In this document: positions 25,583 through 38,067 of the stretch, in pieces
Position numbering within the stretch: position 1 is the stretch's first letter
How the letters are laid out: each line of letters opens with the position of its first letter
NCBI GenBank assembly: GCA_007713455.1
Contig: VMRT01000011.1
Location: forward strand, 62,001 to 126,000
Source: Pseudomonas sp.
GTDB lineage: Bacteria > Pseudomonadota > Gammaproteobacteria > Pseudomonadales > Pseudomonadaceae
Direction of reading: 5' to 3'
Length of the DNA stretch: 64,000 nucleotides
Position numbers and translations under genes: made by a program
The notes under the pieces: generated by a model
The model's database searches: none
What the model saw: only the letters and a program-made list of their open reading frames with translations
What the model was told of the DNA's origin: nothing

Positions 25583-27256
25583 TCAACGCTGCGGTGGTTG
25601 CCGCACCGGTGCGCCGTTGGCCACGTAGTAGCTCGCCGTGCTGCGCGGCAGCGGCTCGCGACCGCGAATCCGATCGGCGATCTTCTCGGCCAGCATGATG
25701 GTGGTGGCGTTGAGGTTGCCGGTGATGATCTGCGGCATGATCGAGGCATCCACCACGCGCAACCCGTCCAGGCCGTGCACGCGCCCCTGCCCGTCCACCA
25801 CGGCCATATCGTCCGTGCCCATCTTGCAGGAGCACGACGGGTGATAGGCCGTCTCCGCGTGCTCGCGGACGAAGGCGTCCAGCTCGGCATCGCTCTGCGC
25901 TTCCACGCCCGGGTTCAGCTCGCGACCACGGTAGGGATCGAGCGCCGGCTGCGCGATGATCTCGCGGGTGAGGCGAATGGCATCACGGAACTCGCGCCAG
26001 TCCTGCTCGTGGGCCATGTAGTTGAACAGGATGCTGGGATCGACCCGTGGATCGGTGGAGCGAATCTCGATGCGCCCGCGACTGGGTGAACGCATCGAGC
26101 CGACGTGGGCCTGGAAGCTGTGGCCGTCATGGGCATTGCTGCCGTTGTAGCTGACCGCTACCGGCAGAAAGTGGAACTGGATATTCGGCCATTCGAACTC
26201 ATCGCTGCTGCGGATGAAGCCACCAGCCTCGAACTGGTTGCTGGCACCGATGCCGCTGCCGAGGAACAGCCATTCGGCGCCGATGGCCGGCTGGTTCCAC
26301 CACTTGAGCGCCGGGTACAGCGACACTGGCTTCAGGCACTCGAACTGCAGGTACATCTCCAGATGATCCTGCAGGTTCTGGCCGACACCGGGCAGCTCCT
26401 TCACCAGCGTGACGCCGAGCTTCTTCAGCAACGCGCCAGGGCCAACTCCCGAGCGCTGCAGGATTTGCGGCGAGGCGATGGCGCCGCCGCACAGCAGCAC
26501 TTCACAGCGCGCACGCGCCACCTGTGGCTGCTCGCGGCCGCGCAGGTAACGAACGCCGACGGCACGCTTGCCCTCGAACAGCACACGGTCGGTGACGGCA
26601 TGGGTGTGGATGGTCAGGTTCGGCCGCTCCTTGGCCTGATCCAGATAACCGCGCGCCGTGCTGGCGCGCCGGCCCTGGGGCGTCACGGTGCGATCCATCG
26701 GGCCGAAGCCTTCCTGCTGGTAGCCGTTGAGGTCATCGGTACGCGGGAAGCCCGCCTGCACGCCCGCTTCCACCATGGCGTGGAACAGCTCGTTGTTGTC
26801 TGCCTTGGGTGTGGTCACGCTGACCGGGCCGTCGCCGCCGTGGTAGTCGTTGGGGCCGATGTCACGCGACTCGGCCTTGCGGAAGTACGGCAGGCAGTCG
26901 AGGTAGGTCCAGTCCTCCAGCCCCGGAGTCTTGGCCCAGTTGTCGTAGTCCAGGGCGTTGCCGCGGATGTAGCACATGCCATTGATCAGCGAAGAACCAC
27001 CCAGGCCCTTGCCGCGACCGCAGTCCATGCGGCGGTTGTTCATGTGCGGCTCGGGGTCGGTCTTGTAGGCCCAGTTGTAGCGGGTGCCCTGCAGTGGATA
27101 CGCCAGTGCTGCGGGCATCTGGGTGCGGAAGTCCAGCCGATAGTCCGGGCCGCCGGCTTCCAGCAGCAGCACGCTGACGTCGGCGTCCTCGGTCAGGCGC
27201 GCGGCGAGCACGTTACCCGCCGAGCCGGCGCCGATGATGATGTAGTCATATTCCAT
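25583..27256 (-). CDS. betA: Choline dehydrogenase BetA
   Basis: 557 residues. A GMC-family FAD flavoenzyme that oxidises choline to betaine aldehyde (and can go on to betaine) at the membrane. The FAD motif is [21 protein letters not shown] signatures follow as [15 protein letters not shown] and [15 protein letters not shown]. The catalytic His is in [16 protein letters not shown] precedes the ATG. It is the last gene of betT-betB-betA, 14 bp after betB. Confidence 0.96.
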   Translation of the reverse strand: MEYDYIIIGAGSAGNVLAARLTEDADVSVLLLEAGGPDYRLDFRTQMPAALAYPLQGTRYNWAYKTDPEPHMNNRRMDCGRGKGLGGSSLINGMCYIRGNALDYDNWAKTPGLEDWTYLDCLPYFRKAESRDIGPNDYHGGDGPVSVTTPKADNNELFHAMVEAGVQAGFPRTDDLNGYQQEGFGPMDRTVTPQGRRASTARGYLDQAKERPNLTIHTHAVTDRVLFEGKRAVGVRYLRGREQPQVARARCEVLLCGGAIASPQILQRSGVGPGALLKKLGVTLVKELPGVGQNLQDHLEMYLQFECLKPVSLYPALKWWNQPAIGAEWLFLGSGIGASNQFEAGGFIRSSDEFEWPNIQFHFLPVAVSYNGSNAHDGHSFQAHVGSMRSPSRGRIEIRSTDPRVDPSILFNYMAHEQDWREFRDAIRLTREIIAQPALDPYRGRELNPGVEAQSDAELDAFVREHAETAYHPSCSCKMGTDDMAVVDGQGRVHGLDGLRVVDASIMPQIITGNLNATTIMLAEKIADRIRGREPLPRSTASYYVANGAPVRQPPQR

Positions 27257-27270
27257 GGTTCAAACCTCCC

Positions 27271-28743
<1,473 letters not shown>

Positions 28744-28804
28744 GATCTACCTCTTCGTACTGTTCGTGGCGGCAGCAGATCGACGCTGCCGCAACATGAT
28801 TGGA

Positions 28805-28829
28805 ACGCCTCGGGGATCGCCCGAGGCGT
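28805..28829 (-). other. Perfect hairpin between betT and betB
   Basis: ACGCCTCGGG / CCCGAGGCGT, a 10-bp stem with a GATCG loop, lies just after the betT stop. No T-run follows on the minus strand. It could partially terminate or stabilise the upstream betT message, uncoupling transporter and enzyme levels. Confidence 0.6.
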
Positions 28830-28835
28830 GCAGGG

Positions 28836-30902
28836 TCAGGGCGTCGGCGCCGCGCCCGGATTGGGCATGCCGCTTTCACCACCGCCGTTCTCGCGCTGCA
28901 GATGCAGGAAGTGCATGTGGTGCTCGTAGTGGTCGAGGATGTCCTCGATCAGCTGGCGCCGCGAGTAGCCCATCAGGTCGTAACCCAGGCTGCCCTGACG
29001 CAGATGCACCTCAAGCCGGTAGTAGTCGGCGTTGCCGCTCTGCGTGCGCAGGGCAAAGGACGGCATGGTGCCGCGCACCGGCCAGATCTGGTAGGTGAAG
29101 TCCTGCTCGCTGCCCAGATTGACGTGCAGCGCCAGGTGCTCGTTGCCCGGTTCGCCTTCAACGATCTCCACCGGCACGCCCTTCTCGCCCAGCGCCTTCT
29201 GGATCTCCTCCATCGCCGGCTTGCACACGTCCTTCAGGTAGCGACGGATCTGCGAACGGCTGGGGAAGCTCATTGCCCGCGACAGCCGCTGACTCCAGTT
29301 CATCTGCGTGTGCTCCAGCGTAGCGCGCCCGGACAGGTAGCCGGACAGGCTCTTCTGGTAGCTGTCGGCCATGACGCCTTCGACGTGCAATGCCTTGAAC
29401 AGCCCGTACATCATGAACAGCAGCACGATGGAGAACGGCAGGCCCATGATCACCACCGTACCCTGCAGCGCGGTCAGGCCACCGGCGATCAGCAGCGCCA
29501 GGGTGAGCACACCAATGATTGCCGCCCAGAGGATGCGCATCCACACCGGCGCATCGCTGTTCACATCCTTGAGGATGGAGGTGAAGTTCGACAGCACCAG
29601 CGAGCCGGAGTCGCCTGAGGTAACGAAGAACACAATGGCGAGGATGGTCACCACGATGGTGGTGAGACCGGCCCAGGGCAGGCTCTGCAGGAACAGATAG
29701 ATCGACGAGCCAGGGTTGCTCACCGCCTGCTGACCGAATTCGAGGGCACCGCCCATGACCATCTCGATGGCGCTGTTACCCATGATCGACATCCAGGCCA
29801 TCATGAAGGCCAGCGGCAGCAGCAACGTGCCGATGACGAACTCGCGGATGGTGCGACCGCGGGAAATGCGCGCCAGAAACAGGCCCACGAACGGCCCCCA
29901 GGCGATCCACCAGGCCCAGAAGAACACTGTCCAGGCGTTCAGCCAGTCGGTCGGTCGGCGGTAGGCGTAGGTGTCCAGCGACAGGCTGATGAAGTTGGAG
30001 AAGTAGTCGCCTACGTTCATCACCAGTGCGTTGAGCAGGAACACCGTGTCGCCGACCACCAGCACGAACAGCAGCAGCAGGACCGCCAGCAGCATGTTGA
30101 ATTCGGAAAGCCGGCGAATCCCGCGCTCGACCCCGGTCGCCGCCGAGATCGCCGAGAACACCACGATCAGCACCACCAGCACCGCCTGGGTGAGCGTGCC
30201 TTCCGGTATGCCGAAGATGTAGTTGAGGCCGAAGTTGAGCTGGATGATGCCGATGCCGAGACTGGTAGCGATGCCGAACACCGTGCCCAGCACCGCGGCG
30301 GTATCGACGGTATGCCCGATGGGGCCGTAGATGCGCTTGCCGAAGATCGGATACAGCGATGAGCGGATCGACAGCGGCAAGCCCTGGCGAAAGCTGAAAT
30401 ACGCCAGCGACATGCCGACCAGGGTATAGACACCCCAACCGGAAAGACCCCAGTGCAGGAAGGTCAGCTCCATGGCGTGGCGCGCGGCCTGAGTGGTTCC
30501 GCCCTCGCCTACCGGCGGTTCGAGAAACTGGGTGATGGGTTCGGCGATGCAGAAGAACAGCAGGTCGATGCCGATCCCGGCGGAAAACAGCATCGCCGCC
30601 CAGGTGACCACGTTGAATTCGGGTTTGGAATGATCCGGCCCGAGGCGGATCTTGCCGTAGCGGCTGGTAGCCACGATCACCACGAAGAGCAGGTAGACCA
30701 GCACGGCGAGAAAGTAGAACCAGCCGAAGGTGTCGGATATCCAGCCAAGTACCGTGTTGATGACCGCTTGGGAGCGATCAGTGAAGAACATCGTCCATAT
30801 GGCAAACGCCACGATAGCGATTGCAGAACCGTAGAAAACTACGGGATTGATCCTGTCAGCCGGCGCTTCGGAATCATTGGGCGAGAGCTCAGCCTCGTTC
30901 AT
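28836..30902 (-). CDS. betT: High-affinity choline transporter BetT (BCCT family)
   Basis: 688 residues. A sodium- or proton-coupled BCCT carrier with about 12 membrane helices. Family motifs include FSAGIGIDLLFFCIAEPI, HWGLSGWGVYTLVG and the Trp-rich FFWAWWIAWGPFVGLFLARISRGRT. The C-terminal cytoplasmic domain of about 150 residues is long, as in osmotically regulated BetT. AGGAG precedes the ATG. It heads the betT-betB-betA run, supplying choline to the two oxidation enzymes. Confidence 0.94.
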   Translation of the reverse strand: MNEAELSPNDSEAPADRINPVVFYGSAIAIVAFAIWTMFFTDRSQAVINTVLGWISDTFGWFYFLAVLVYLLFVVIVATSRYGKIRLGPDHSKPEFNVVTWAAMLFSAGIGIDLLFFCIAEPITQFLEPPVGEGGTTQAARHAMELTFLHWGLSGWGVYTLVGMSLAYFSFRQGLPLSIRSSLYPIFGKRIYGPIGHTVDTAAVLGTVFGIATSLGIGIIQLNFGLNYIFGIPEGTLTQAVLVVLIVVFSAISAATGVERGIRRLSEFNMLLAVLLLLFVLVVGDTVFLLNALVMNVGDYFSNFISLSLDTYAYRRPTDWLNAWTVFFWAWWIAWGPFVGLFLARISRGRTIREFVIGTLLLPLAFMMAWMSIMGNSAIEMVMGGALEFGQQAVSNPGSSIYLFLQSLPWAGLTTIVVTILAIVFFVTSGDSGSLVLSNFTSILKDVNSDAPVWMRILWAAIIGVLTLALLIAGGLTALQGTVVIMGLPFSIVLLFMMYGLFKALHVEGVMADSYQKSLSGYLSGRATLEHTQMNWSQRLSRAMSFPSRSQIRRYLKDVCKPAMEEIQKALGEKGVPVEIVEGEPGNEHLALHVNLGSEQDFTYQIWPVRGTMPSFALRTQSGNADYYRLEVHLRQGSLGYDLMGYSRRQLIEDILDHYEHHMHFLHLQRENGGGESGMPNPGAAPTP

Positions 30903-31324
30903 CAGTTCTATCTCCTGAACTTGTTCTGGCTTTTACGACATCGCGGTGCGACGTATTGCGGCAGGTGGCGGGCAAATCTTTCGAAATTGCTGCGCACCAA
31001 GGGCGGGATGGGCATGCATAGCGGCCGTACTGATGACAGCCATGCCCGTCGGCAAGCTGCTGCCGACAAAAATGAAAGTTGAATCATGCTCCCATAATGG
31101 CGAAGTCGGCGTGCATCCTACACGATAAGTGTCAATTTCGCGAATCACGGCGAAATCGGCACCATCCCAAGCGCCTTGATCCGCGCCTTCGGTCATGCGA
31201 ATCGCCTCGCCACGAGCGGCGCAGCGCTCCGCCCCCGCTCGGCGTTTTCAGCGATTGTGCGCTGACTTATGATCGGCCCCGCGTAGCAGCAGCCTTCTCC
31301 CATTCCACCTGCAGAGATGAGTTC
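30903..31324. other. Divergent intergenic region, betT / orphan trpB
   Basis: About 420 bases between divergently transcribed genes. It should hold both promoters and any BetI operator. I see no gene with a credible ribosome site and could not identify an unambiguous operator by eye. Confidence 0.5.
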
Positions 31325-32533
31325 ATGTCGTCCGATCCTCGCTTCACCGCCATGCCCGACGCCAACGGATATTTCGGCCCCTATGGCGGCCAGCTGGTCC
31401 CACCGCACCTCAAGCAAGCGATGGACGACATCAACCTCGCCTACGAGGAAATTCGCCAGCGCGATGACTTCCAGCAGGAACTGGCCGCACTGTTCGCCGA
31501 CTACGTGGGTCGGCCAAGCCCGATCTTCCATGCGCGGCGGCTGTCCGAGCAGCTCGGCGGTGCGCAGATTTATCTGAAGCGCGAAGACCTGAACCACACC
31601 GGCGCGCACAAGATCAATCACTGCCTGGGCGAGGCGCTGCTGGCCAAATTCATGGGCAAGAAGAAGGTGATCGCGGAGACTGGCGCCGGCCAGCACGGGG
31701 TTGCCCTGGCTACCGCCTGCGCGCTGGTCGGCATTCCCTGCGAGATTCATATGGGCCAGGTGGACATCGAGAAGGAACACCCGAACGTCACCAAGATGAA
31801 GATCCTCGGCTGCAAGCTGGTAGCGGTCACCCGCGGCGCAGCGACGCTCAAGGAAGCGGTGGATAGCGCCTTCGAGGAATACCTGAAGGATCCGCACAAC
31901 TACATCTACGCCATCGGCTCGGTGGTCGGCCCGCACCCGTTCCCGAAGATGGTCCGCGACTTCCAGTCGATCATCGGCACCGAAGCCCGTGAGCAGTTCC
32001 TCGCCAAGCATGGCCGCCTGCCCGATCACGTGGTTGCCTGCGTCGGGGGTGGTTCGAATGCCATGGGCATGTTCACCGCCTTTCTCGAAGATGCCGCGGT
32101 CGAGCTGGTCGGTATCGAGCCAGCGGGTGAAAGCCTGGACAAGCCAGGCCGCCACTCGGCCACACTGTCCAAAGGCAAGCCAGGCGAACTGCATGGCATG
32201 GCCTGCTACGTGCTGGAGGATGCAGACGGCAATCCATCGGCGGTGCACTCCATCGCCTCCGGCCTGGACTACCCGGGGGTCGGCCCACAGCACAGCTACC
32301 TGAAGGACATCGGCCGGGTGAACTACCATACCGCGACCGACCAGGAATGCCTCGACGCCTTTATGACCCTTTCCCGCGTCGAAGGCATCATCCCGGCCCT
32401 GGAAAGCGCCCACGCAGTGGCCTGGGCCATCCGCAGCGCACCGACGCTGAGCAAGGAAAGCCATATCCTCGTCAATCTATCTGGCCGCGGCGACAAGGAT
32501 GCTGATTACGTCGCCAATCTGCTCGGCCTGTAA
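31325..32533 (+). CDS. trpB: Tryptophan synthase beta-chain paralogue (orphan TrpB)
   Basis: 402 residues, PLP-dependent. The Schiff-base Lys96 is in HTGAHKIN, the catalytic Glu118 in AETGAGQHG and the phosphate cup GGGSN is present. The Lys-Glu spacing of 22 residues is that of canonical TrpB. The N-terminus has [13 protein letters not shown] in place of the usual FGxFGGxYVPETL. No trpA or trpI gene is near, unlike the usual Pseudomonas trpBA locus. It is probably a second TrpB with its own role. The ATG at 31325 is the start that matches the family. Confidence 0.85.
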   Translation: MSSDPRFTAMPDANGYFGPYGGQLVPPHLKQAMDDINLAYEEIRQRDDFQQELAALFADYVGRPSPIFHARRLSEQLGGAQIYLKREDLNHTGAHKINHCLGEALLAKFMGKKKVIAETGAGQHGVALATACALVGIPCEIHMGQVDIEKEHPNVTKMKILGCKLVAVTRGAATLKEAVDSAFEEYLKDPHNYIYAIGSVVGPHPFPKMVRDFQSIIGTEAREQFLAKHGRLPDHVVACVGGGSNAMGMFTAFLEDAAVELVGIEPAGESLDKPGRHSATLSKGKPGELHGMACYVLEDADGNPSAVHSIASGLDYPGVGPQHSYLKDIGRVNYHTATDQECLDAFMTLSRVEGIIPALESAHAVAWAIRSAPTLSKESHILVNLSGRGDKDADYVANLLGL

Positions 32534-32645
32534 CACGTCAACGGCGGGCCGGCGATGCATGTGCGTGTCAGCCTACTGGAAGCACAACCGGCGGCCATAG
32601 CGGGTAAGATGCGCAGCCGCCCGACTGCTTCCCAGGCCAGCCTTC

Positions 32646-33353
32646 ATGGATCACAGCGTCTCACCTATCGGCTACGTCCGCTCCTGCTTCAAGGAGAAGT
32701 TCGCAATCCCCCGCCAGCCCAGCCTGGCACCAGCCGCACGCGGTGTGGTGGAACTGCTGCCGCCGTTCGACAGCGGGGAGGCGGTGGCCGGGCTCGAGCA
32801 GGTCAGCCACGTATGGCTGCTCTTTCTTTTCCATCAGGCACTGGAAAGCAAGCCCCGCCTCAAGGTCCGCCCGCCTCGCCTCGGCGGCAATCGCATGGTC
32901 GGCGTGTTCGCCACCCGTGCCACGCACCGCCCCAACGGTATCGGCCAATCGGTGGTCAGACTGGATCGCGTCGAAGCGGATCGGCTTTTCATCTCCGGCA
33001 TCGATCTGCTGGACGGCACGCCGGTGCTGGACATCAAACCCTACGTGCCCTACGCCGATGCGCTGCCTGACGCACGCAACGACATGGCCGCCGACGCGCC
33101 AGAGTTGATCGAGGTGCAATGGTCGGAATCGGGGTTGCTGCAAGCCCGCCGCGAAGCACTGCGCCTGGGCGAGCCCTTGGTCGAACTCATCGAACAGTGC
33201 CTGGCGCAGGACCCGCGCCCGGCCTATCAGAAACCCGAACCGGAACGGCGATACGGCGCGCAGTTCTGGGATGTGGACGTGCGCTGGCATTACCCGACGC
33301 CAGGCGTGATCCGCGTTCTGGAAGTCGCGCCAGCAGCGCCGCAACCGGCCTAG
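32646..33353 (+). CDS. trmO: tRNA (t6A37-N6)-methyltransferase TrmO
   Basis: 235 residues (older names TsaA, YaeB). It methylates N6-threonylcarbamoyladenosine at position 37 of tRNA-Thr(GGU). The start SPIGYVRSCFKEKFAIPRQP, the SAM-site segment THRPNGIGQSVVRL and DIKPYVPYADA are hallmarks. The C-terminal part (RYGAQFWDVDVRWHY) is as usual for gamma-proteobacterial members. Convergent with the acylase gene, 20 bp apart. Confidence 0.93.
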   Translation: MDHSVSPIGYVRSCFKEKFAIPRQPSLAPAARGVVELLPPFDSGEAVAGLEQVSHVWLLFLFHQALESKPRLKVRPPRLGGNRMVGVFATRATHRPNGIGQSVVRLDRVEADRLFISGIDLLDGTPVLDIKPYVPYADALPDARNDMAADAPELIEVQWSESGLLQARREALRLGEPLVELIEQCLAQDPRPAYQKPEPERRYGAQFWDVDVRWHYPTPGVIRVLEVAPAAPQPA

Positions 33354-33373
33354 GGCCGGCGCGGCGCCCCTCC

Positions 33374-35914
33374 TCACTTGCCGGCGGGCGTCAGCAGCAG
33401 GCGCTGCGTGCCGTAGACCTTGTCGAGATTCTCCGTCTTGAACGGGAAACTCATGTAGTTCGCCTTCATCCACGCGTCGATGCCATCGGCGTAGTGAGGG
33501 CTGGCCGGATTGCCCGACTGGCCTGAACTGTTGAGGCCGATCATCGGCTCGTCGCGGCCAAAGTCGACGATGATGCGCATCGCCGGGATCAGCCAGGTAT
33601 CGAAGTCCGTTCCCAGGTGATAGGCCGAGGCATTCAGCGTGCTGTGGTCGCCGCCCATGGCAAAGGGGCCGCGATCCAGGTAGCTGCCGATAGCGTTGAT
33701 CTTGCTCCGCTGGCTGGCCGGCATATGCGGCGCCAACTGCGTCGCGCCGGAGGTCCAACTGGCAGTGTGCAGCTTGCCCCATTGCCAGGCGCTGCGCTCG
33801 TTGCCCAGGCGGCCTTCCAGCAGACTCACCGCACCAGCAAGACTGCGTGCCAGAATCGCCGGCTTGTCTTCGGTTTGCGCAGTCCGCTGGTCGTTCCAGA
33901 ACGGGCTGTCTTCACGTCCGAGCAAATGGTCCGCCTGCGCCGAGTAGGACGTGTTAGCCGTCTGCACCAGCGCTCGCCACGCCTGCGTATCTTCCGGCCC
34001 CAGCTCGTCGAGGAACGTCTGCCGTGCGCTTTCGTGCAGGAAAGCGCCATACAGCGCAGCATCGGCCGAATCCGCAGCGAGCTTGCCGTCGAACGCCATC
34101 AGTCGATCCAGCGCTTCTCGCGCCTTGCTGCGTTCGGCGGCCGGCAGTGCATCGATCGCCTTGCGCAACGGCTCGGCCATGCCCGGCGCCTCGAACATTG
34201 CCCTGAGCTTGACGGCGAACGGCGTGACCTGGTCGTACTGCATCGCGATGGTACTGCGGGTGTCATGCTTGCCCCGCCCCGCCAGTTCCGCCAGCCGCTC
34301 ATAGCGCTCGGGGCCATACCAGGAGCTGGAAAGCTGCATCCCGTAACCGCGCGGTACACTGCGATGGTTGGCGGTGCCGAGCCAGCCCTGGATAGGATCC
34401 TGGTCGTAGGGATGCAGCATCGGATCAGCGAAGCCGTCCCAGTCATAACGATTGTCCCAACCCGGCGACGGCACCAGCCCCAATCCCTCGCGACGATTTG
34501 GGAAGCGTCCGGTGACCTGCCAGCCGATTCCCTGCTGGTCAGCAAACACCAGATTCAGCGCCGTCGCACGAATTTCGCGGGTCGCCTCGAAGGCCTGATC
34601 CACCGATTGCGCGCGGGACAGATCGAAGAAGGCATCCAGGGTGCGATCGGCCTCCAGCTGCGTGGTTTTCAGCGCAAGGCCGTAACCACTGCGGAGCTGT
34701 AGCGGTTGCAAGGGGTGCTTGTGCTCGCCGAGCGCCGTGTTCAGCAGAGGCCCATTACGGGTTTCGTAGATGGTCTCGCGAATCGGCCGCTCGCCTTTGA
34801 CGAAGTAGGTTTCGTGCCGCTCGCGGGCCTGCAGCCACTTGCCATCGGCCAGGTACATCAGCCGCGAGCCTTCGCGGCGCACCTGCTCGAGATAGAGGTC
34901 CTGATTGTCGCCCATCACCATGGTCATGCCCCAGCCGAGCTTGCCGTTGAAACCGGCGACCACTGCGGGCACCCCGGCGATGGTGACACCCGCGGCCTGG
35001 AACTTCGGTGCGCGGACCTGCATGAAATTCCAGTACGAAGGCATCGACAGCGGCAGGTGCGTGTCGTTGGCCAGAATCGGTTTGCCGCTACGGGTGTTGC
35101 TGCCGGCAATGGCCCAGTTGTTCGACGCAGCCATCCCAGTCGGGGTCAACGATGCCAAGTTTTGCGCCGCCTGCTCGATCGCCGCCAGCCCTGGTACCGA
35201 TCCACCCAGCGCGAGTCCCTTGAGCTTGTCGGCTTCGGCGAACGGCAATGCTTCGTCCGGATAGATCGGCAGCAACCAGGCGAGCTTATCGCTACCCACC
35301 TTCTGCGCCAGCAGCAGCGCCGCCACTTCTTCCTGCAGATTCTGCGAAAGCCCGAAGTTGAGCAAACAGAACACCAGCACCGAGTCCTCGGGCTTCCAGT
35401 ACTCAGGCTTGTAGCCGGACTCGGCAAGGTCCATCGGCAGCTTGTCCTGATGGCGATACAGGTAGGCGTTCACGCCGCGGGCGTAGACCTCGAAGAACTT
35501 CTTCATCCGCGGCGAGGACTCGCGATAGAGCAGCTCGGCGCTCTGGCGCAGATTCACCGCGCGCATGAAGCGGTCGGTCTCCAACACGCCGGGGCCGACC
35601 ATCTCCGCCAATCTCCCTTGAGCCATCAGCCGTAGGCTGACCATCTGGCTCAGACGATCGGTGGCGTGGACGTAACCCATGGCGAACAGCGCATCGTGGA
35701 ACGACGAGGTTTCGATCAGCGGCATGCCCAGCGAATTGCGCCGGATGCTCGCGCTGCCTGCCAGGCCGGTCAGCGGCTGAATGCCCTGCGACGGCGGCAG
35801 GCTGGCGCTGTAGCGATTATCGAGATAGGCCTGACAACCGCCAAGGCCGGCCAGGCCGAGCGCGGCCCCCAGCGTCAGGCGAACCAGGGCGAACGGCAGA
35901 CGCAGAGACATCAA
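33374..35914 (-). CDS. quiP: Penicillin-acylase family lipoprotein, QuiP-like AHL acylase
   Basis: 846 residues, Ntn-hydrolase made as a precursor. The signal region ends in GLGGC27, a lipobox, so it may be a periplasmic lipoprotein. Autocleavage should occur before Ser264 ([12 protein letters not shown]), which becomes the N-terminal nucleophile of the beta chain. The length and N-terminal layout match QuiP, which hydrolyses long-chain N-acyl-homoserine lactones. Other penicillin acylases are possible, so the substrate is inference. Confidence 0.78.
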   Translation of the reverse strand: MMSLRLPFALVRLTLGAALGLAGLGGCQAYLDNRYSASLPPSQGIQPLTGLAGSASIRRNSLGMPLIETSSFHDALFAMGYVHATDRLSQMVSLRLMAQGRLAEMVGPGVLETDRFMRAVNLRQSAELLYRESSPRMKKFFEVYARGVNAYLYRHQDKLPMDLAESGYKPEYWKPEDSVLVFCLLNFGLSQNLQEEVAALLLAQKVGSDKLAWLLPIYPDEALPFAEADKLKGLALGGSVPGLAAIEQAAQNLASLTPTGMAASNNWAIAGSNTRSGKPILANDTHLPLSMPSYWNFMQVRAPKFQAAGVTIAGVPAVVAGFNGKLGWGMTMVMGDNQDLYLEQVRREGSRLMYLADGKWLQARERHETYFVKGERPIRETIYETRNGPLLNTALGEHKHPLQPLQLRSGYGLALKTTQLEADRTLDAFFDLSRAQSVDQAFEATREIRATALNLVFADQQGIGWQVTGRFPNRREGLGLVPSPGWDNRYDWDGFADPMLHPYDQDPIQGWLGTANHRSVPRGYGMQLSSSWYGPERYERLAELAGRGKHDTRSTIAMQYDQVTPFAVKLRAMFEAPGMAEPLRKAIDALPAAERSKAREALDRLMAFDGKLAADSADAALYGAFLHESARQTFLDELGPEDTQAWRALVQTANTSYSAQADHLLGREDSPFWNDQRTAQTEDKPAILARSLAGAVSLLEGRLGNERSAWQWGKLHTASWTSGATQLAPHMPASQRSKINAIGSYLDRGPFAMGGDHSTLNASAYHLGTDFDTWLIPAMRIIVDFGRDEPMIGLNSSGQSGNPASPHYADGIDAWMKANYMSFPFKTENLDKVYGTQRLLLTPAGK

Positions 35915-35986
35915 AGACTCCTGAGCGAGCTTGGCAAGGGATGGTACTGACAGATTAGAGGGCGCGCGGCGAAGAAGATCGGTCGA

Positions 35987-36448
35987 TCAGGCCGCGTCGC
36001 GGGATTTTGGCAGAGCTTCGTCGAGCAGCCAACGGGCCGAACGCCGAGCCTCGGCCTTGTGCTGCAGCTCGAGGGCACTGAACTGCGCTTCATGTCGGCG
36101 CCGCTCCTGCTTGTCCAGCGCCTTCCAGACGGCATGGGTCGGCACTTGCTCGGTGGCTTCGAACAGCTGCTGGAAAACCTGACAACGAGGATGCTGCCCC
36201 AGCGCCACATCATAGTTGTCGAGCAGCACCTTGATGCGGATTGCCCCCTCGATGAGCGGGACTTGCTCCTCCAGCAGGCAGCTGGCGAGGATTCGCAGAT
36301 CCTCCGCCAGCGCGGTCTGCTGCTGCGTCCGCGCCGCTGCCTGCAACCGCTCGTTGCGCCAGACACGCCGCCAGAGATACAGCGCATAGCCGCCCAGCGC
36401 AGCAATCAGCAGCGTGGCGATGACGAACAGACCGATGGCCAGGGTCAT
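35987..36448 (-). CDS. DUF2489 family membrane-anchored protein
   Basis: 153 residues from MTLAIGLFVIATLLIAALGG, an N-terminal transmembrane helix followed by a basic segment. The cytoplasmic part is alpha-helical with RILASCLLEEQVPLIEGAIRIKVLL, the DUF2489 core. Function unknown. It follows the SEC-C gene by 7 bp in a three-gene operon; its own ribosome site is weak, suggesting translational coupling. Confidence 0.75.
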   Translation of the reverse strand: MTLAIGLFVIATLLIAALGGYALYLWRRVWRNERLQAAARTQQQTALAEDLRILASCLLEEQVPLIEGAIRIKVLLDNYDVALGQHPRCQVFQQLFEATEQVPTHAVWKALDKQERRRHEAQFSALELQHKAEARRSARWLLDEALPKSRDAA

Positions 36449-36455
36449 GACAGGC

Positions 36456-36656
36456 TCAGGCGCCGTGGCATTTCTTGTACTTCTGCTGGCTGCCACAAGG
36501 GCACGGGTCATTGCGACCGACGTCCTTCAGCGGATTACGCACAGGTTCGTGGCTGTGATTGCAATGCGGGCCATGAACGTGGTGATGGTCATGGTCGTGA
36601 TCGTGATCGTGATCGTGGTTGCAGTCGGGACCATGTACGTGGGGCTCTTGACTCAT
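36456..36656 (-). CDS. His-rich SEC-C metal-binding mini-protein
   Basis: 66 residues. The N-terminal half is almost entirely a metal ligand array: HVHGPDCNH, then [12 protein letters not shown] and HVHGPHCNH. The C-terminal half is a SEC-C zinc finger, [18 protein letters not shown] (C-x-C-x8-C-H), as at the end of SecA. GGAG precedes the ATG. It sits 7 bp after the LEA14-like gene. A role as a zinc/nickel store or ribosome/SecB-linked adaptor is inference. Confidence 0.85.
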   Translation of the reverse strand: MSQEPHVHGPDCNHDHDHDHDHDHHHVHGPHCNHSHEPVRNPLKDVGRNDPCPCGSQQKYKKCHGA

Positions 36657-36663
36657 CTGGGTA

Positions 36664-37161
36664 CTACTCCGGAATAAAGTTGCCCGGGATTATCTCGCCA
36701 TTGTTGGAAATGTGCACGCGCCGGCCCATCATCAGCCCGGTCTTGAGCTCACCTGCCAGGCGGTAGGCGATCGGACGGTCGGGCTTCTCCAGCAGACGCA
36801 CGATGTACTTCATATGGCGCCAGAGGTTGGTGTGAACCGGCACCTCGTAGTACTCGAAGCTGTTGGCAGGTACTGTCAGCCAGCCACTGGACTCGCCGCT
36901 GGCCAGTTCCACGTCGTTGAGATGGACTTTGTAGATCAGCCCGCGCACCGGCAGGCTGTGATCGTTGGGGTTGTCGATACGAAAGCGCAGCATGAATTGC
37001 TGTTCCAGCAGCCGCGCCTTGATGATATCGACCTTGGTGAGCTCGACCGTAGGGTCCTTGAAATCGCCCGAAAACCAGGTCGAGCATCCGGCCATGCCGC
37101 CAAGCAGGCAGAGCAACACGACGGTTCTAAGAATTCTTATTGTGTGTGCCTGGCAAAACAT
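36664..37161 (-). CDS. LEA14/WHy-domain lipoprotein
   Basis: 165 residues from the ATG at 37159-37161 with GGAG upstream. The lipoprotein signal ends LLGGMAGC, followed by a WHy (LEA type 2) domain: [34 protein letters not shown]. These beta-sandwich proteins are linked to stress or desiccation tolerance; the precise job is unknown. It heads the LEA14 / SEC-C / DUF2489 operon. Confidence 0.8.
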   Translation of the reverse strand: MFCQAHTIRILRTVVLLCLLGGMAGCSTWFSGDFKDPTVELTKVDIIKARLLEQQFMLRFRIDNPNDHSLPVRGLIYKVHLNDVELASGESSGWLTVPANSFEYYEVPVHTNLWRHMKYIVRLLEKPDRPIAYRLAGELKTGLMMGRRVHISNNGEIIPGNFIPE

Positions 37162-37305
37162 TCCGGTACTCCAAAGGACGGCCAAGTGTAGCAAGCAGCA
37201 TGCTTGCCGCAACGGGGGCCACCGCAAAAATACCAGTCTCAGGCCGCAATATGACAACGACGTTTCAGACAAAGCGCTCCCGCATTGCAGTGCGCCGCGG
37301 ATCAC

Positions 37306-38067
<762 letters not shown>

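Noticed and set aside
24129-25835. Long minus-strand frame over rimO
   Set aside because: It is antisense to an unambiguous rimO and has no recognisable domain.
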